From Pseudonocardiales bacterium (GTDB lineage Bacteria; Actinomycetota; Actinomycetes; Mycobacteriales; Pseudonocardiaceae), in the NCBI GenBank assembly GCA_003244055.1, contig QHBZ01000365.1, positions 1 to 52,731 on the forward strand: DNA of 52,731 nucleotides, given 5' to 3'. Positions within the stretch are counted from its first letter, which is position 1. Every line of letters begins with the position of its first letter. The notes beneath the pieces are model-generated. The model was not told the origin of the DNA, ran no database searches, and was given only the letters and a program-made list of their open reading frames with translations. Shown here piece by piece: positions 38,248 to 46,589 of the stretch. A program made the translations under genes and the position numbers.

Positions 38248-38520
38248 TCATGAGGTCCAGCCAGACCCCACGACCTGTCGGTACCCTCGCCGTAGCGATG
38301 CTAAGACCGTCAAGCCGTCGTAAAGCGGTTGTTCCTCAAGCCGGTCGCTGATGGAAATCTCGTCCGGATCGACACCTCCGGGTTTGGCCAGTTCGGTCTT
38401 CACAACGCTGCCAACCCCGGCTGAGTACATCAGCAATTGTCCCTCGTAAAAATCGCGTACGACGGCGGTCGTTTGACCCACCGGATCTGTGTCTTCTGGG
38501 ATACATCTGAAGACGACCAT
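38248..38520 (-). CDS. Hypothetical protein, probably N-terminally truncated
   Basis: The 90-residue frame (MVVFRCIPEDTDPVGQTTAV to YRQVVGSGWTS) has balanced composition and looks like real protein, but I do not recognise a family. Upstream of the ATG the same frame stays open and reads protein-like (STVYPDGFPNDQDDPRTRDL) into the end of the hydrolase gene, without a start. There is no ribosome site at the ATG. It is probably the C-terminal piece of a larger gene. Confidence 0.45.
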   Translation of the reverse strand: MVVFRCIPEDTDPVGQTTAVVRDFYEGQLLMYSAGVGSVVKTELAKPGGVDPDEISISDRLEEQPLYDGLTVLASLRRGYRQVVGSGWTS

Positions 38521-38579
38521 AAGGTCTCGTGTTCGGGGGTCGTCCTGGTCATTCGGGAATCCGTCCGGATAGACCGTGC

Positions 38580-39377
38580 TTATTGGAAGACTGCTTGAAG
38601 GAACGCGCGGATCGTCGGGGCGAACGCGATGGCCAGATCGTCGGCCGTGTGTAGGTCCGGGGACATGCTGACCGCCGCGAGGTGACCTCGTGGGAGAGCC
38701 CTGGCGAGTTTTTCGGCCAACGCTGTCGGGTGCCGGTCATCGGATCCGGGAATGATCAGGGTCGGGGTATGCACGGACTTGAGCTCCTCGACGCTACGGA
38801 AGGCCCGGTCACGGCCGATGGCCGCCGCAGCCGCGATGCTCGCGGGATCGGATCGAGGGATGGCGTCGCGCACCAGGTTCCCGATGAGCGGTTGCAGCGT
38901 CGGAAGGAAGAGTTGCCAGGCCGCCTCGATTCCTTGTATGCGGACGCGCTCTGCGAATTCGTCCATGAGGGCGGTTTCGACCGCTTTGGCCTGGTCGTCT
39001 TCGATCTCCTCGGCGCTGATGAGGACCGCGAGACTGACCAGATCGGGTTGTTTGAGGCAGGTGCGCAACGCGATAGTGCCGCCGAGGCCCGCTCCGATGA
39101 GTCCCGCCTGGTCGGTACCGATCGCGTCCAAGACAGACACGATGTCGGCCGTGTACTGAGCCCATGTGTGACAGGCAGGATCGGCGCAGGTGGAGCGGCC
39201 GTAGCCTCGAATGTCGGGGAGCACCACGGTGTATCGATCGGCGAGTCGATCTGCCAGGGGGCGCATGCTGTGGTGATCTGGGCCTCCGCCGTGCAGCAGG
39301 ACGAGGGCCGGTCCCTCACCAACGATGGTGGCGTGCAGCGGACAGTCGTCGCAGCCGTGGTAGGTGAACTCCTGCAT
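38580..39377 (-). CDS. Alpha/beta-hydrolase-fold protein lacking the Ser nucleophile
   Basis: The 265-residue protein has the hydrolase start PALVLLHGGGPDHHSM (oxyanion loop), DIRGYGRS, and the C-terminal TLIIPGSDDRHPTALAEKLA and SPDLHTADDLA regions with Asp and His. The nucleophile elbow reads LIGAGLGGTIAL, so the Ser of G-x-S-x-G is Gly. It may be a pseudoenzyme, or use the fold for binding or cofactor-free oxygenation as some family members do. An unusual Cys pair occurs at about residues 8 and 12 (HGCDDCPLH). A 12-bp palindrome lies just upstream. Confidence 0.8.
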   Translation of the reverse strand: MQEFTYHGCDDCPLHATIVGEGPALVLLHGGGPDHHSMRPLADRLADRYTVVLPDIRGYGRSTCADPACHTWAQYTADIVSVLDAIGTDQAGLIGAGLGGTIALRTCLKQPDLVSLAVLISAEEIEDDQAKAVETALMDEFAERVRIQGIEAAWQLFLPTLQPLIGNLVRDAIPRSDPASIAAAAAIGRDRAFRSVEELKSVHTPTLIIPGSDDRHPTALAEKLARALPRGHLAAVSMSPDLHTADDLAIAFAPTIRAFLQAVFQ

Positions 39378-39391
39378 CGTCTACCGATTCC

Positions 39392-39403
39392 CACCGATCG
39401 GTG
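39392..39403. promoter_or_regulatory. 12-bp palindrome upstream of hydrolase-like gene
   Basis: CACCGATCGGTG is a perfect palindrome 15 bases before the start codon and may be a repressor site. Confidence 0.35.
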
Positions 39404-39500
39404 CGTCGTTCAACGCCTCGACCCCTCCGCGGTCGAGGTCGAGATCTACTACTACCAGGCCCAGCCCTCCATGGCGGTCGCCGGACGCCAGCCGGTCCGA

Positions 39501-39949
39501 TCACGCGGGCGTTGCACCCCGCTCAGGCTTTGTGGCAGCGAATCGGACGACGAGGCCGCCGGTGCCGCACCTCATACGTACGTCGGTCAGCTGAAGGCGA
39601 TCAAGCTCGGTCTTCAATTGAGCGGGTCGCAACAACCTCGTCTCCGGCTTGTCACCGAAGTGCATCAACCGGATCAAGGCGGTGTCTACCAAGTCGTCGC
39701 CGATCAAGCGACCGCCTGGGCGAAGGACCCGCGAGACTTCGGCTAGAACCTTCTCCCAGGCGATCGCGTGGTGGAGCATCGCCGCGGACAGCACGAGATC
39801 AAATCGGCCATCGGCGAAGGGCAGCTCGGCGGCGTCCGCCCTCTCAACGCTGCCGCGGTCTTTGAAAGGAGCCACGGTGTCTTGCGCCGTGCTGACCATG
39901 TCTGGGTCGTAGTCGGTGGCGACCATCCGAAGTCGAGGGAATGCCGCTA
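39501..39949 (-). pseudogene. SAM methyltransferase, N-terminally truncated
   Basis: The frame encodes LRMVATDYDPDMV (acidic motif II), ERADAAELPFADGRFDLVLSAAMLHH, VLAEVSRVLRPGGRLIGDDLVDTALI, and RLQLTDVRMRCGTGGLVVRF, the middle and end of a class I methyltransferase. The glycine-rich SAM motif that should lie before it is missing; upstream of about 39950 the reading becomes unrelated. No proper start is present. It lies upstream of the hydrolase gene on the same strand. Confidence 0.68.
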
Positions 39950-40014
39950 GCGGGCTGCGGTCGACCGGCGACGGTGATACCGGCCGCACCACCCAACGCG
40001 AAGGCGACGACCGT

Positions 40015-40293
40015 GGCCGCTGATCCGCAGGTGGGCGTCGGCTACCCGTTCGAGTTGTATACGCACTGCGGGTTAGCACGGCGATATTCGGTGGCCGGGA
40101 CTGGCAGGCGATCACACCGCAGCCTCAGCTCGAGCCCGTGTTGCGGTCAGCCCCGGACGGCAGTGTTATCCACACCGGTCATACGGCGGGCACGATGACG
40201 CTAGTCCGCCCAGACCTGTTGCGGTTCTCCTTCAACGGGGGCAGCGTCGACTTCACACCGTTCCCGCCCGGGCCCCATCCCGCGTGCGCGTGA
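40015..40293 (+). pseudogene. Conserved hypothetical protein fragment with frameshift
   Basis: The sequence reads GVGYPFELYTHCG in one frame, then FGGRDWQAITPQPQLEPVL to GTMTLVRPDLLRFSFNGGSVDFTPFPPGPHP in another, ending at 40293. Together they match a small actinobacterial hypothetical or lipoprotein-like family with a YPF-x-LYTHCG motif. One base appears to be gained near 40075 and there is no signal peptide or ribosome site. Confidence 0.5.
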
Positions 40294-40390
40294 GGGGCCC
40301 GGCCGCAGCGCGAGGCACAAGAGTCAGCGGTAGATCGAGTTGGACGAGGGGTTGGTGTAGCCCGCCCACCAGCGGGTGACCTCATCAAGG

Positions 40391-41059
40391 TCACAGGTGG
40401 CACGGCATATCGGGCTGTTCCTGCGCGCTGGTGTGATGCGGAGTCGGCGCGGGAGGCCGCAATCCGGCAAGGGTGACCGTGACGAGTCCGCGAACCGCCG
40501 CCGGGGACGCCACGGTGCCGGCCGCGGCGAGGGCGTGGAGGCAGTAGCTGGCGAGGTCCTCGGGCGCGAGGTCGTCGCGGAGGTCGCCGGTCTGGGCGAC
40601 CTCGATCAGCAGGTCTCGGAACAGGTCGATGAGCTGGTGCTGCGCCTGGGCGACGTGCTCACGTCGGTGCACCAGCGCGCCGAGTTCGGGGTCGCCCTGC
40701 TCGCGGTGGTAGCAGATCAGCGCGTAGGCCTGTAGCACTGCGTCGAGCCGTTCCCCAGCGTCGTTGGCCTGGTCTCGGAGTGCGGCGAGATGTTCGAGAT
40801 GCCCGGCGACGTGGCGTTGATGCCCGGCCAGCAGAATCGCCTCGACGTCGGGGAAATACCGATACAGCGTCGCCCGTCCGATGCCGGTCTTCTCGGCGAT
40901 CTGCGACATGGTCACCGACCGCACCCCGTGTTTGCTCACCAGCGCCCAGGTGGTGTCGAGGATCGCGGCGTGGACCTCGTGGCGGTGCGCCTGGATGGTC
41001 TCGTTCCACAGTCTCGGCACCAAACCAGTATACGGGACGACACTCTCAAGATGATCCAT
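40391..41059 (-). CDS. TetR-family transcriptional regulator
   Basis: The 222-residue protein has a TetR helix-turn-helix (about 30-75: VHAAILDTTWALVSKHGVRS, VTMSQIAEKTGIGRATLYRYF) and an all-helical ligand domain ending in LASYCLHALAAAGTVASPAAVRGLVTVTLAGL. ATG 41059 has GAGG a few bases upstream; longer starts give unlikely Cys/Arg-rich sequence. It is divergent from three small membrane-protein genes (41144-41996), the likely targets. A palindrome at 41074-41084 between them is a candidate operator. A fragment of a paralogue's C-terminus lies at about 47310-47420. Confidence 0.88.
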   Translation of the reverse strand: MDHLESVVPYTGLVPRLWNETIQAHRHEVHAAILDTTWALVSKHGVRSVTMSQIAEKTGIGRATLYRYFPDVEAILLAGHQRHVAGHLEHLAALRDQANDAGERLDAVLQAYALICYHREQGDPELGALVHRREHVAQAQHQLIDLFRDLLIEVAQTGDLRDDLAPEDLASYCLHALAAAGTVASPAAVRGLVTVTLAGLRPPAPTPHHTSAQEQPDMPCHL

Positions 41060-41073
41060 GTCGCCTCGACACG

Positions 41074-41084
41074 GACACTGTGTC
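41074..41084. promoter_or_regulatory. Candidate TetR operator
   Basis: GACACTGTGTC is a palindrome around one central base, 15 bases from the tetR start and in the divergent promoter region. Confidence 0.5.
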
Positions 41085-41143
41085 TCACATAAGCGCGTGG
41101 CGCTGTGAGGGGACCACCCCGCAGGGGACCGAAGGAGACGCGC

Positions 41144-41236
41144 ATGGCTGACCCGCCGCCGGAAACCCGCATGTTCGGGCATGTCGGTGGCCCTACCCCA
41201 CCGGGCGAGGGCAGCCCCCGACGGGAGGAGCGATGA
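41144..41236 (+). CDS. Short Pro-rich peptide, 30 residues
   Basis: ATG 41144 has a strong GAAGGAG ribosome site 7 bases before it. The frame encodes MADPPPETRMFGHVGGPTPP and ends at 41236, with its TGA overlapping the ATG of the next gene (ATGA). The coupling and ribosome site argue for a translated leader or small protein. No family is recognised. Confidence 0.6.
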   Translation: MADPPPETRMFGHVGGPTPPGEGSPRREER

Positions 41237-41424
41237 ACAGCCAGCATGATGCGGTGCCCGCAACGGGCGCTGGTCAGAACGCGGGCGCCGGCGGCGGGTC
41301 CGGCCGCGATGAATTCCCCGGCGTGCCCCGTTGGGCGAAGGTCCTCGGGATCGTCCTGTTCGCTGCTTTGGTCGTGGCGGGCATCGTTCAGAACACCCTC
41401 ATCGCCGGCATGGCCGGGCACTGA
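41233..41424 (+). CDS. Small single-helix membrane protein
   Basis: The 63-residue protein has a Gly/Ala-rich polar N-terminus and one membrane helix (about 36-58: VLGIVLFAALVVAGIVQNTL). GGGAGGAG precedes the ATG, which overlaps the stop of the preceding 30-codon gene. It precedes the DUF2269-like gene by 5 bases, so the three genes form an operon divergent from tetR. Function unknown; it could be a helper subunit of the next membrane protein. Confidence 0.75.
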   Translation: MNSQHDAVPATGAGQNAGAGGGSGRDEFPGVPRWAKVLGIVLFAALVVAGIVQNTLIAGMAGH

Positions 41425-41429
41425 TCGCG

Positions 41430-41996
41430 ATGACCATGACACCGCGCCTGCGCAAGTTCGCGCTCACCGCGCACGTCACGTCCTCGGTCGGCTGGCTTGG
41501 CGCGATCGCTGCCTTCCTCGCCCTCGCGATCATCGGCCTGACCAGCCAGGATGCCCAGATGGTGCGCGGGGTCTACCCCGCGATGACCGCGATCGGCTGG
41601 TTCATCCTGGTCCCGCTGAGCTTGGCCTGTCTGCTCACCGGGCTCATCCAGGCGCTGGGCACCTCATGGGGTTTGTTCCGGCACTACTGGGTCCTGTTCA
41701 AGCTGGCGATCAACCTCGTCGCGACCATCCTGCTGCTGGTCCACGTGCAAGTAGCCAGCAAGGTCGCCGACGCCGCGGCCGCCACGGGCCTGTCCAGCGG
41801 TGATCTCCTCGGGATGCGGATCCAGCTCCTGTCCGACACCAGCGGCGCTCTGGTGGTGCTGCTCGTGGCCATCACGCTGTCGGTGTACAAACCCAAGGGC
41901 CTGACCCGCTACGGGTGGCGCAAGCGGCACGAGCAGCGAGCACAACCGCGGACCGTGACCAGAACGGATCAGCCAGCCGACCTGGCGGCCCGCTGA
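41430..41996 (+). CDS. DUF2269-like integral membrane protein
   Basis: The 188-residue protein has four membrane helices (about 10-32, 48-72, 82-105, 132-152). It carries family-like features: an early His (LTAHVTSSVGWLGAI), the RGVYPAMTAIGWFILVPLSL segment and HYWVLFKLAINLVATILLLVH. DUF2269 proteins are uncharacterised; the conserved His residues in helices may bind heme or quinone. ATG 41430 directly follows the previous small membrane gene. Likely controlled by the divergent TetR. Confidence 0.78.
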   Translation: MTMTPRLRKFALTAHVTSSVGWLGAIAAFLALAIIGLTSQDAQMVRGVYPAMTAIGWFILVPLSLACLLTGLIQALGTSWGLFRHYWVLFKLAINLVATILLLVHVQVASKVADAAAATGLSSGDLLGMRIQLLSDTSGALVVLLVAITLSVYKPKGLTRYGWRKRHEQRAQPRTVTRTDQPADLAAR

Positions 41997-42100
41997 ACCA
42001 GATAGGACTGATGTGTTTGAGTCGGCAGAGCCGCGTGGATGGAGTTTCGCCGGAGGCGGGTTCCCGGGCGTATCTCGGACGGAATGTAGAACACGTGAAC

Positions 42101-42140
42101 CCCACCATTGCTACGATTGACCGGTCGTAGCAATGGTGGG
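42101..42140. promoter_or_regulatory. BlaI-type operator: 16-bp perfect inverted repeat
   Basis: CCCACCATTGCTACGA and TCGTAGCAATGGTGGG flank the 8 bases TTGACCGG. The inner TACGA/TCGTA arms resemble the TAC/GTA arms of BlaI/MecI operators. The repeat sits just before the blaI-like start, as expected for autorepression. As RNA it would also form a strong hairpin. Confidence 0.75.
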
Positions 42141-42152
42141 GGTGAGGTGGCC

Positions 42153-42536
42153 GTGGGAGATGACCTGGAGCGTGCTGTGGGTGTGCTGGGCCCGTTGGAG
42201 GGGCGGGTCATGCGGGCGGTGTGGACCGGCACGGTGGGTGAGTTGTTCGTGGTCAGGGATGTCGCGGCGGTGTTCCCGACGTTGGCCTACACCACTGTGA
42301 TGACCACGCTGCGGCGGTTGGCGGACAAGGGGCTGCTGGTGATGACGCCGCGGTCGGGGTCAAAGGGCCACGTTTATCAGGCCAACGGAGGTCCGGCGGA
42401 GTTCCTTGCGCAGGCCAGTCGACGGGAGGCCACCGCCGTCATCGCCCGCTATGGGACGGCCGCGCTGGCCGCGTTCGTCGGGGAGCTGCAGGCCCTCACC
42501 CCGCGGCAGCGCCAGCGGCTAGAGGAGCTGCGGTGA
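42153..42536 (+). CDS. blaI: BlaI/MecI/CopY-family repressor
   Basis: The protein has about 127 residues, starting at GTG 42153 (42147 is also possible). A winged helix-turn-helix occupies about residues 8-80 (LEGRVMRAVW, VVRDVAAVFPTLAYTTVMTTLRRLADKGLL, GHVYQANG), followed by a dimerisation tail. BlaI repressors are cleaved after signalling by an M56 peptidase. Here such a gene follows with a 4-base overlap (GTGA). The near-perfect palindrome just upstream is the probable operator. Confidence 0.9.
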   Translation: MGDDLERAVGVLGPLEGRVMRAVWTGTVGELFVVRDVAAVFPTLAYTTVMTTLRRLADKGLLVMTPRSGSKGHVYQANGGPAEFLAQASRREATAVIARYGTAALAAFVGELQALTPRQRQRLEELR

Positions 42537-43334
42537 ACGCCGCCCCGATGACCGGCTGGCGGTCGTGGCGCACCGGCGTGGTACTGGCCGGTCTGTTGGT
42601 GGCGTTGCGCCTGGTGTGGCAGCCCCCGATGGCGGTCTGCGTCCAGATGACGGCGACACAGTGCGTAACGGTGGCCGCGGTGGTCGTTGCCGGGGTGGGT
42701 CTGGCGGCGGGCATGCGCGCTGGCTGGCTGGCCGGGTCGGCCCACCGCGCGGTCGCCGGGCTACCGCAGGTGTCCGTGCCGCCGCCGTTGGCGCGGGCTC
42801 CTGGCGCGCACCGGAGTGAGCGGGGCGCACTGTGTGGACGGGACAGATGCGGTGGCGTTCTGCGCCGGAGTCGCGCACCCCAGGGTGTACGTCACCACGG
42901 GCCTGATCGCCGCGTTGGGACCCGATGCGCTCGACGCGGTGCTGGTTCACGAAGCTACCCACGCCCGCCGCCGCGACCCGGCCCGCCGGCTGGCGCACCG
43001 AGCGTTCGCCGACGTGTTCTTCTACCTGCCGGTGATCACCTGCTGGTCGCGGCGTCAGATCGAGCGAGCCGAGCTGCACGCCGACCAGGTCGCGATCACC
43101 CACACCGGCCGCGGCGCCCTCGCGCAAGCTCTCCTGGCCACCGGCTCCTCGACCACCAGTGCGCCGGGGGCCGGTTTCGACGGCGCCCTCGACGCCCGGA
43201 TCGCCCAACTCCTCGGCGACGACCCACCGCGGCGACCGCTGTCGCCGTGGCACTGGTTGCTGTCGCTCGCCGGTCTCATCACCGCGGTCAGCTTGATGAT
43301 GTGCCTCGGGCAGGCCGCGGCCGCCGCGCTATGA
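42533..43334 (+). pseudogene. M56 (BlaR1-like) membrane metallopeptidase with one frameshift
   Basis: The N-terminal part (GTG 42533, two membrane helices about 14-30 and 43-66) is in frame 2. From about 42800 the protein continues in frame 3 as LARTGVSGAHCVDGTDAVAFCAG, VYVTTGLIAAL, the zinc site VHEATHARRRDP (HExxH) and a last helix WHWLLSLAGLITAV. A single extra base near 42800 explains this. M56 peptidases cleave their BlaI partner. If the shift is real, the repressor would lack its signal protease; if it is a sequencing error the pair is intact. Confidence 0.82.
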
Positions 43335-43347
43335 CCCCCAGCAATCA

Positions 43348-43387
43348 CTACTATCCTTGACTAGTAGCTACTAAGACTAGATAGTAG
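43348..43387. promoter_or_regulatory. Nested palindromes, second BlaI-type operator candidate
   Basis: The 12-bp palindrome TAGTAGCTACTA (43362-43373) lies exactly at the centre of outer arms CTACTATC and GATAGTAG (43348-43355, 43380-43387). The TAGTA/TACTA units are typical of BlaI boxes. The site is AT-rich against its surroundings and precedes the methyltransferase gene at 43454. Confidence 0.65.
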
Positions 43388-43453
43388 CAGGGGGCGGTCG
43401 GCGTAGCTCGACGAGCACCGGGTCTCCGCCGCGAGCCAAGAGGAGGCAGCCGA

Positions 43454-44083
43454 GTGAGCGATCTGACTACGTTTCAACACCCGCGCATCGTCCGCATGCA
43501 TGAGCGGATCAGTCAACGCGTCGAAGAGCGTGGCAGCGCGGGGCACCGAGACCGGCTCCTGGCGGGTCTGACCGGGCGGGTGCTCGAGATAGGTGCTGGG
43601 AACGGGCTGAACTTCACCCACTATCCGCCCACGGTGACCGAGGTGGTGGCCGTGGAACCGGAGAACCACCTGCGTACCCTCGCCGAACGGGCCGCCCATG
43701 ACGGCCCCGTGCCGGTCACCGTCGTGGCCGGGCACGCCGAGGCGCTACCGCCAGGAGACTTCGACGCCGCGGTGGTCTCCCTGGTCCTGTGTTCGGTCCC
43801 GGACCAGCGACGTTCCCTTGCCCACATTCACCGTGCCCTGCGACCCGGCGGCGAACTGCGCTTTTATGAGCACGTCCGCTCCACCCGGCGCCTCCTCGGC
43901 CTCGTCGAGGACCTGATCACCCCGCTGTGGTCCCGGCTCGGCGGCGGCTGTCACCCCAACCGCGACACCACCGAAGCGATCCGGGAGTCCGGATTCATCA
44001 TCGACACCCTCGACCGGTTCACTTTCCGCCCCCTCCCGATAGCCCCCAGCTCACACATCCTCGGCCGCGCACACAGGCCGTGA
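43454..44083 (+). CDS. Class I SAM-dependent methyltransferase (UbiE-like)
   Basis: The 209-residue protein has motif I GRVLEIGAGNGLNF (about 41-54), acidic motif II VAVEPEN, VAGHAEALPPGDFDAAVVSLVLCSVPD and LRPGGELRFYEHVRS, a typical small methyltransferase close to the thiol/thiopurine or phospholipid type. The C-terminus carries GGGCHPNRDT and ends in Pro-rich sequence. GAGGAGG precedes GTG 43454. The operator-like palindromes upstream suggest control by the BlaI-like repressor. The substrate is unknown. Confidence 0.85.
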   Translation: MSDLTTFQHPRIVRMHERISQRVEERGSAGHRDRLLAGLTGRVLEIGAGNGLNFTHYPPTVTEVVAVEPENHLRTLAERAAHDGPVPVTVVAGHAEALPPGDFDAAVVSLVLCSVPDQRRSLAHIHRALRPGGELRFYEHVRSTRRLLGLVEDLITPLWSRLGGGCHPNRDTTEAIRESGFIIDTLDRFTFRPLPIAPSSHILGRAHRP

Positions 44084-44219
44084 CGAATGAACCTCTCAGC
44101 TCGCCTCGGCCGCTCCGCGGACCAGTCCTGGGGCGTCGCCGCAGGATCCGACGTGGCGGGGTCGCCATGACCTACCGGGCGTTGGGTGGCAACCGCGTTC
44201 GAGCGCAGGAGGGCACACA

Positions 44220-45314
44220 GTGGAGGAGTCGGTGAAGAAAGCGGCGTCCCCGTCACCATCCGGCCAGTCAGCGTCGCGTCACGAGCTGGCTGCGGTCTAT
44301 GACGTGGTGGTCGTCGGCGGTGGCGCAGCGGGGCTCAGCGGCGCCCTCGCGTTGGGGCGGGCACGCCGCACGGTGCTGGTCGTCGATGCCGGCGACTCGC
44401 GCAACGCCCCCGCCGGGCAGGTGCACAACTACCTGACCAGCGAGGGTGTCGCGCCGAGCGCCCTGTTGGCGACCGGGCGCGCCGAGGTCGCCGAGTACGG
44501 CGTGCAGGTCCTCAGCGCCACGGTCACCGCGGCCCGGCACCTGGCGGGTGATCACACTGAAACCGTCGGTGGAACCGGTGGCCGGTTCAGGGTCGACTTG
44601 GCCGACGGCCACTGCGTGCGGTCTCGGCGGCTGCTGGTCGCCACCGGGCTGGTCGACGAGCTACCCGAGGTGCCCGGCGTGGCCGAGCGGTGGGGCCGCG
44701 ACGTGCTGCACTGCCCCTATTGCCACGGCTGGGAGGTACGCGACCAGGCCCTCGGCATCCTTGGCACCGGGCCGATGGCAGTTCATGCGGCGCTGTCGTT
44801 TCGACAGTGGAGCCCCGACGTGGTCTTGTTTGCGCACACCTCGCCCACCCCGTCCGAGGAGCAGGCCGAGAAATTGGCCGCCCGCGGCATCACCGTCATC
44901 GACGGCGAGGTCTCGGCCCTGGAGGTCCGCGACGACCGGCTCGTCGGCGTACGGCTGCGCTCGGGCGAGTTTGTCGCACGCCAGGCCGTCGTGGTCACGC
45001 CCCGTTTCGCGGCACGCGCCGAAGTGCTGGGCACCTTGGGGCTGGGAACAACCGATTACGAGATGGCCGGTCACGTCCTCGGCAACTCCGTACCCGCCGA
45101 CGCCACCGGAGCCACCAACCGTCCCGGAGTGTGGGTGGCCGGCAACGTCACCGACCCACTCGGTCAGGTCATCACCGCCGCCGCAGCAGGCCTGCAGGCC
45201 GGCGCGGCGATCAACGCCGACTTGATCGCAGAGGACACCGCCCGAGCCGTTAGCGCTCACCGCGCCCGAAGCCTGGCCACGCGCGAGCCGTTCTCCGCCC
45301 AGAGGGAACCCTAA
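44220..45314 (+). CDS. Thioredoxin-reductase-like FAD/NAD(P)-dependent oxidoreductase
   Basis: The 364-residue protein has an FAD-binding start VVVGGGAAGLSGALALGRA (about 30-48), GLVDELPEVPGVAERWG, the redox motif HCPYCHG (C165, C168), the second nucleotide site LGILGTGPMAVHAAL, and the closing FAD motif VWVAGNVTDPLGQVITAAAAGLQAG. This is the low-molecular-weight thioredoxin reductase fold. A 25-residue polar N-terminal extension is unusual. AGGAGGG precedes the GTG start. No thioredoxin gene is next to it; it may reduce another disulphide partner. The methyltransferase gene ends 136 bases upstream. Confidence 0.88.
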   Translation: MEESVKKAASPSPSGQSASRHELAAVYDVVVVGGGAAGLSGALALGRARRTVLVVDAGDSRNAPAGQVHNYLTSEGVAPSALLATGRAEVAEYGVQVLSATVTAARHLAGDHTETVGGTGGRFRVDLADGHCVRSRRLLVATGLVDELPEVPGVAERWGRDVLHCPYCHGWEVRDQALGILGTGPMAVHAALSFRQWSPDVVLFAHTSPTPSEEQAEKLAARGITVIDGEVSALEVRDDRLVGVRLRSGEFVARQAVVVTPRFAARAEVLGTLGLGTTDYEMAGHVLGNSVPADATGATNRPGVWVAGNVTDPLGQVITAAAAGLQAGAAINADLIAEDTARAVSAHRARSLATREPFSAQREP

Positions 45315-45854
45315 GTGGGCGAACGCGTTCTCGGCGCTCGTCACCACGGCCTATGCCGACGTTGCCCTCGTGCGCCCCCCGGCAGCCACCTCACCCGGCG
45401 GACGAGTCCGGGGAACGACGAGAAGACCCGACGACGAAACGGTGAGTTTCACAGCGAGGATGGCCAGCCACTCAACCTGCCCCAGGCGTGCGACCTGGGA
45501 CAGCGTCGGCCTGTGCTAGCGCATTCCGCTACCGCAAACGATCACGATCGAGATGGTCTGGCGACCGACCCGTAAGGCGGTGAGGATGTAGCTGGCACCA
45601 CGCGCTGGGTGTGACCTCCGTAAGCCTGACGCGATCTGCCCGGCGCGTGGTGCCCTCGCACTCGAAAATCCTCGGGGAGGCGCCAGCCGCGCTCAACCTG
45701 AGCCCCGGGCGGTGTGCTGACGGGGGATTGTGCGCCATGACACGGTCCCGATGGGCGGTGCGCCGCGGATACCGGAAGGCTGGCGAACGGGGCGATCGCG
45801 GCGCCAGCGTGCGGTCACTGTGGGTGCGCACCGAGCGGTAGCCGTCCACGACCC
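45315..45854. other. 540-bp stretch without a recognised gene
   Basis: The first bases after the reductase stop read as protein-like residues (WANAFSALVTTAYADVALVRPP) but without a start, so a gene remnant is possible. The rest holds only short frames. Confidence 0.35.
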
Positions 45855-46301
45855 CTATGCGGCGCCGTCTCGGATCCAGCGTGCGCACCCCGACGTTACG
45901 AACGCGCCGTCTGAGCTTTTGATCGTGACGGTGGCCGGTCCCGGGGCGTAGCCGCTGGCGATAATGGTGGATGTATCGGTGGTGGCCTTGGTCCGCGCCC
46001 AGTAGCAGGGCATGCCTTCGGTGGAGCCGAGGGTGCGGTAGGTGCCTGCCGGGACCTCCCCGGCGGCGGTGCCGACCTGGTAGGTGCCGTCTCCGAACGA
46101 GGTCAACGGCCCGGTCGGGTGTGCTGGCTGCCGCACGCCCAGATTGGGTTTCGGGGCGGCCGGTGCGTGCGCCTGCGGTGCGACCGCAGGCGCCGTCGGG
46201 GTGGGGCTGTCACAGCCACCGGCAGCAACGCCGAGGACCAGTACCGGCACAATGCCACCGACGATCCATGGCGACCTGCGCCGGGGCCGCTTGTTGACCA
46301 T
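45855..46301 (-). CDS. Secreted lipoprotein, conserved actinobacterial type
   Basis: The 148-residue protein starts with basic MVNKRPRRRSPW, a hydrophobic stretch and a lipobox ending AAGGC (Cys about 29), so it is exported and lipid-anchored. After a Pro/Ala-rich linker comes a domain with FGDGTYQVG, GEVPAGTYRTLG, CYWARTKATTD, and ASGYAPGPATVTIKSSDGAFVTSGCARW, a small beta domain with two Cys probably joined by a disulphide. This type is found in many actinomycete lipoproteins without known role. A bad-fit alternative is not apparent. Confidence 0.85.
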   Translation of the reverse strand: MVNKRPRRRSPWIVGGIVPVLVLGVAAGGCDSPTPTAPAVAPQAHAPAAPKPNLGVRQPAHPTGPLTSFGDGTYQVGTAAGEVPAGTYRTLGSTEGMPCYWARTKATTDTSTIIASGYAPGPATVTIKSSDGAFVTSGCARWIRDGAA

Positions 46302-46589
46302 GGTGGTCTTCCTCCGAGGGTGGGGGCGGGTGGGATTGTCACTCGCGGATCGCTGAGCGTGCCACTGGTGTTACGGACTGTCGCCAAACTCACGGCGAAC
46401 CGCCACACGACGCGACCACGCACGGCGTCCCCAGTTCACACCCGGCACAGACGACTCGACATGTCCTGAGGACCGTTGGGATAGGGCGGTTGCGCCGACA
46501 CCGATTGACCTACCCTCCGGACGTGCCAGCGACGGGAGCCGTTCACACGGACGATCACCACGCCCGGCGACTGGCACCGCGCGGCAGGG

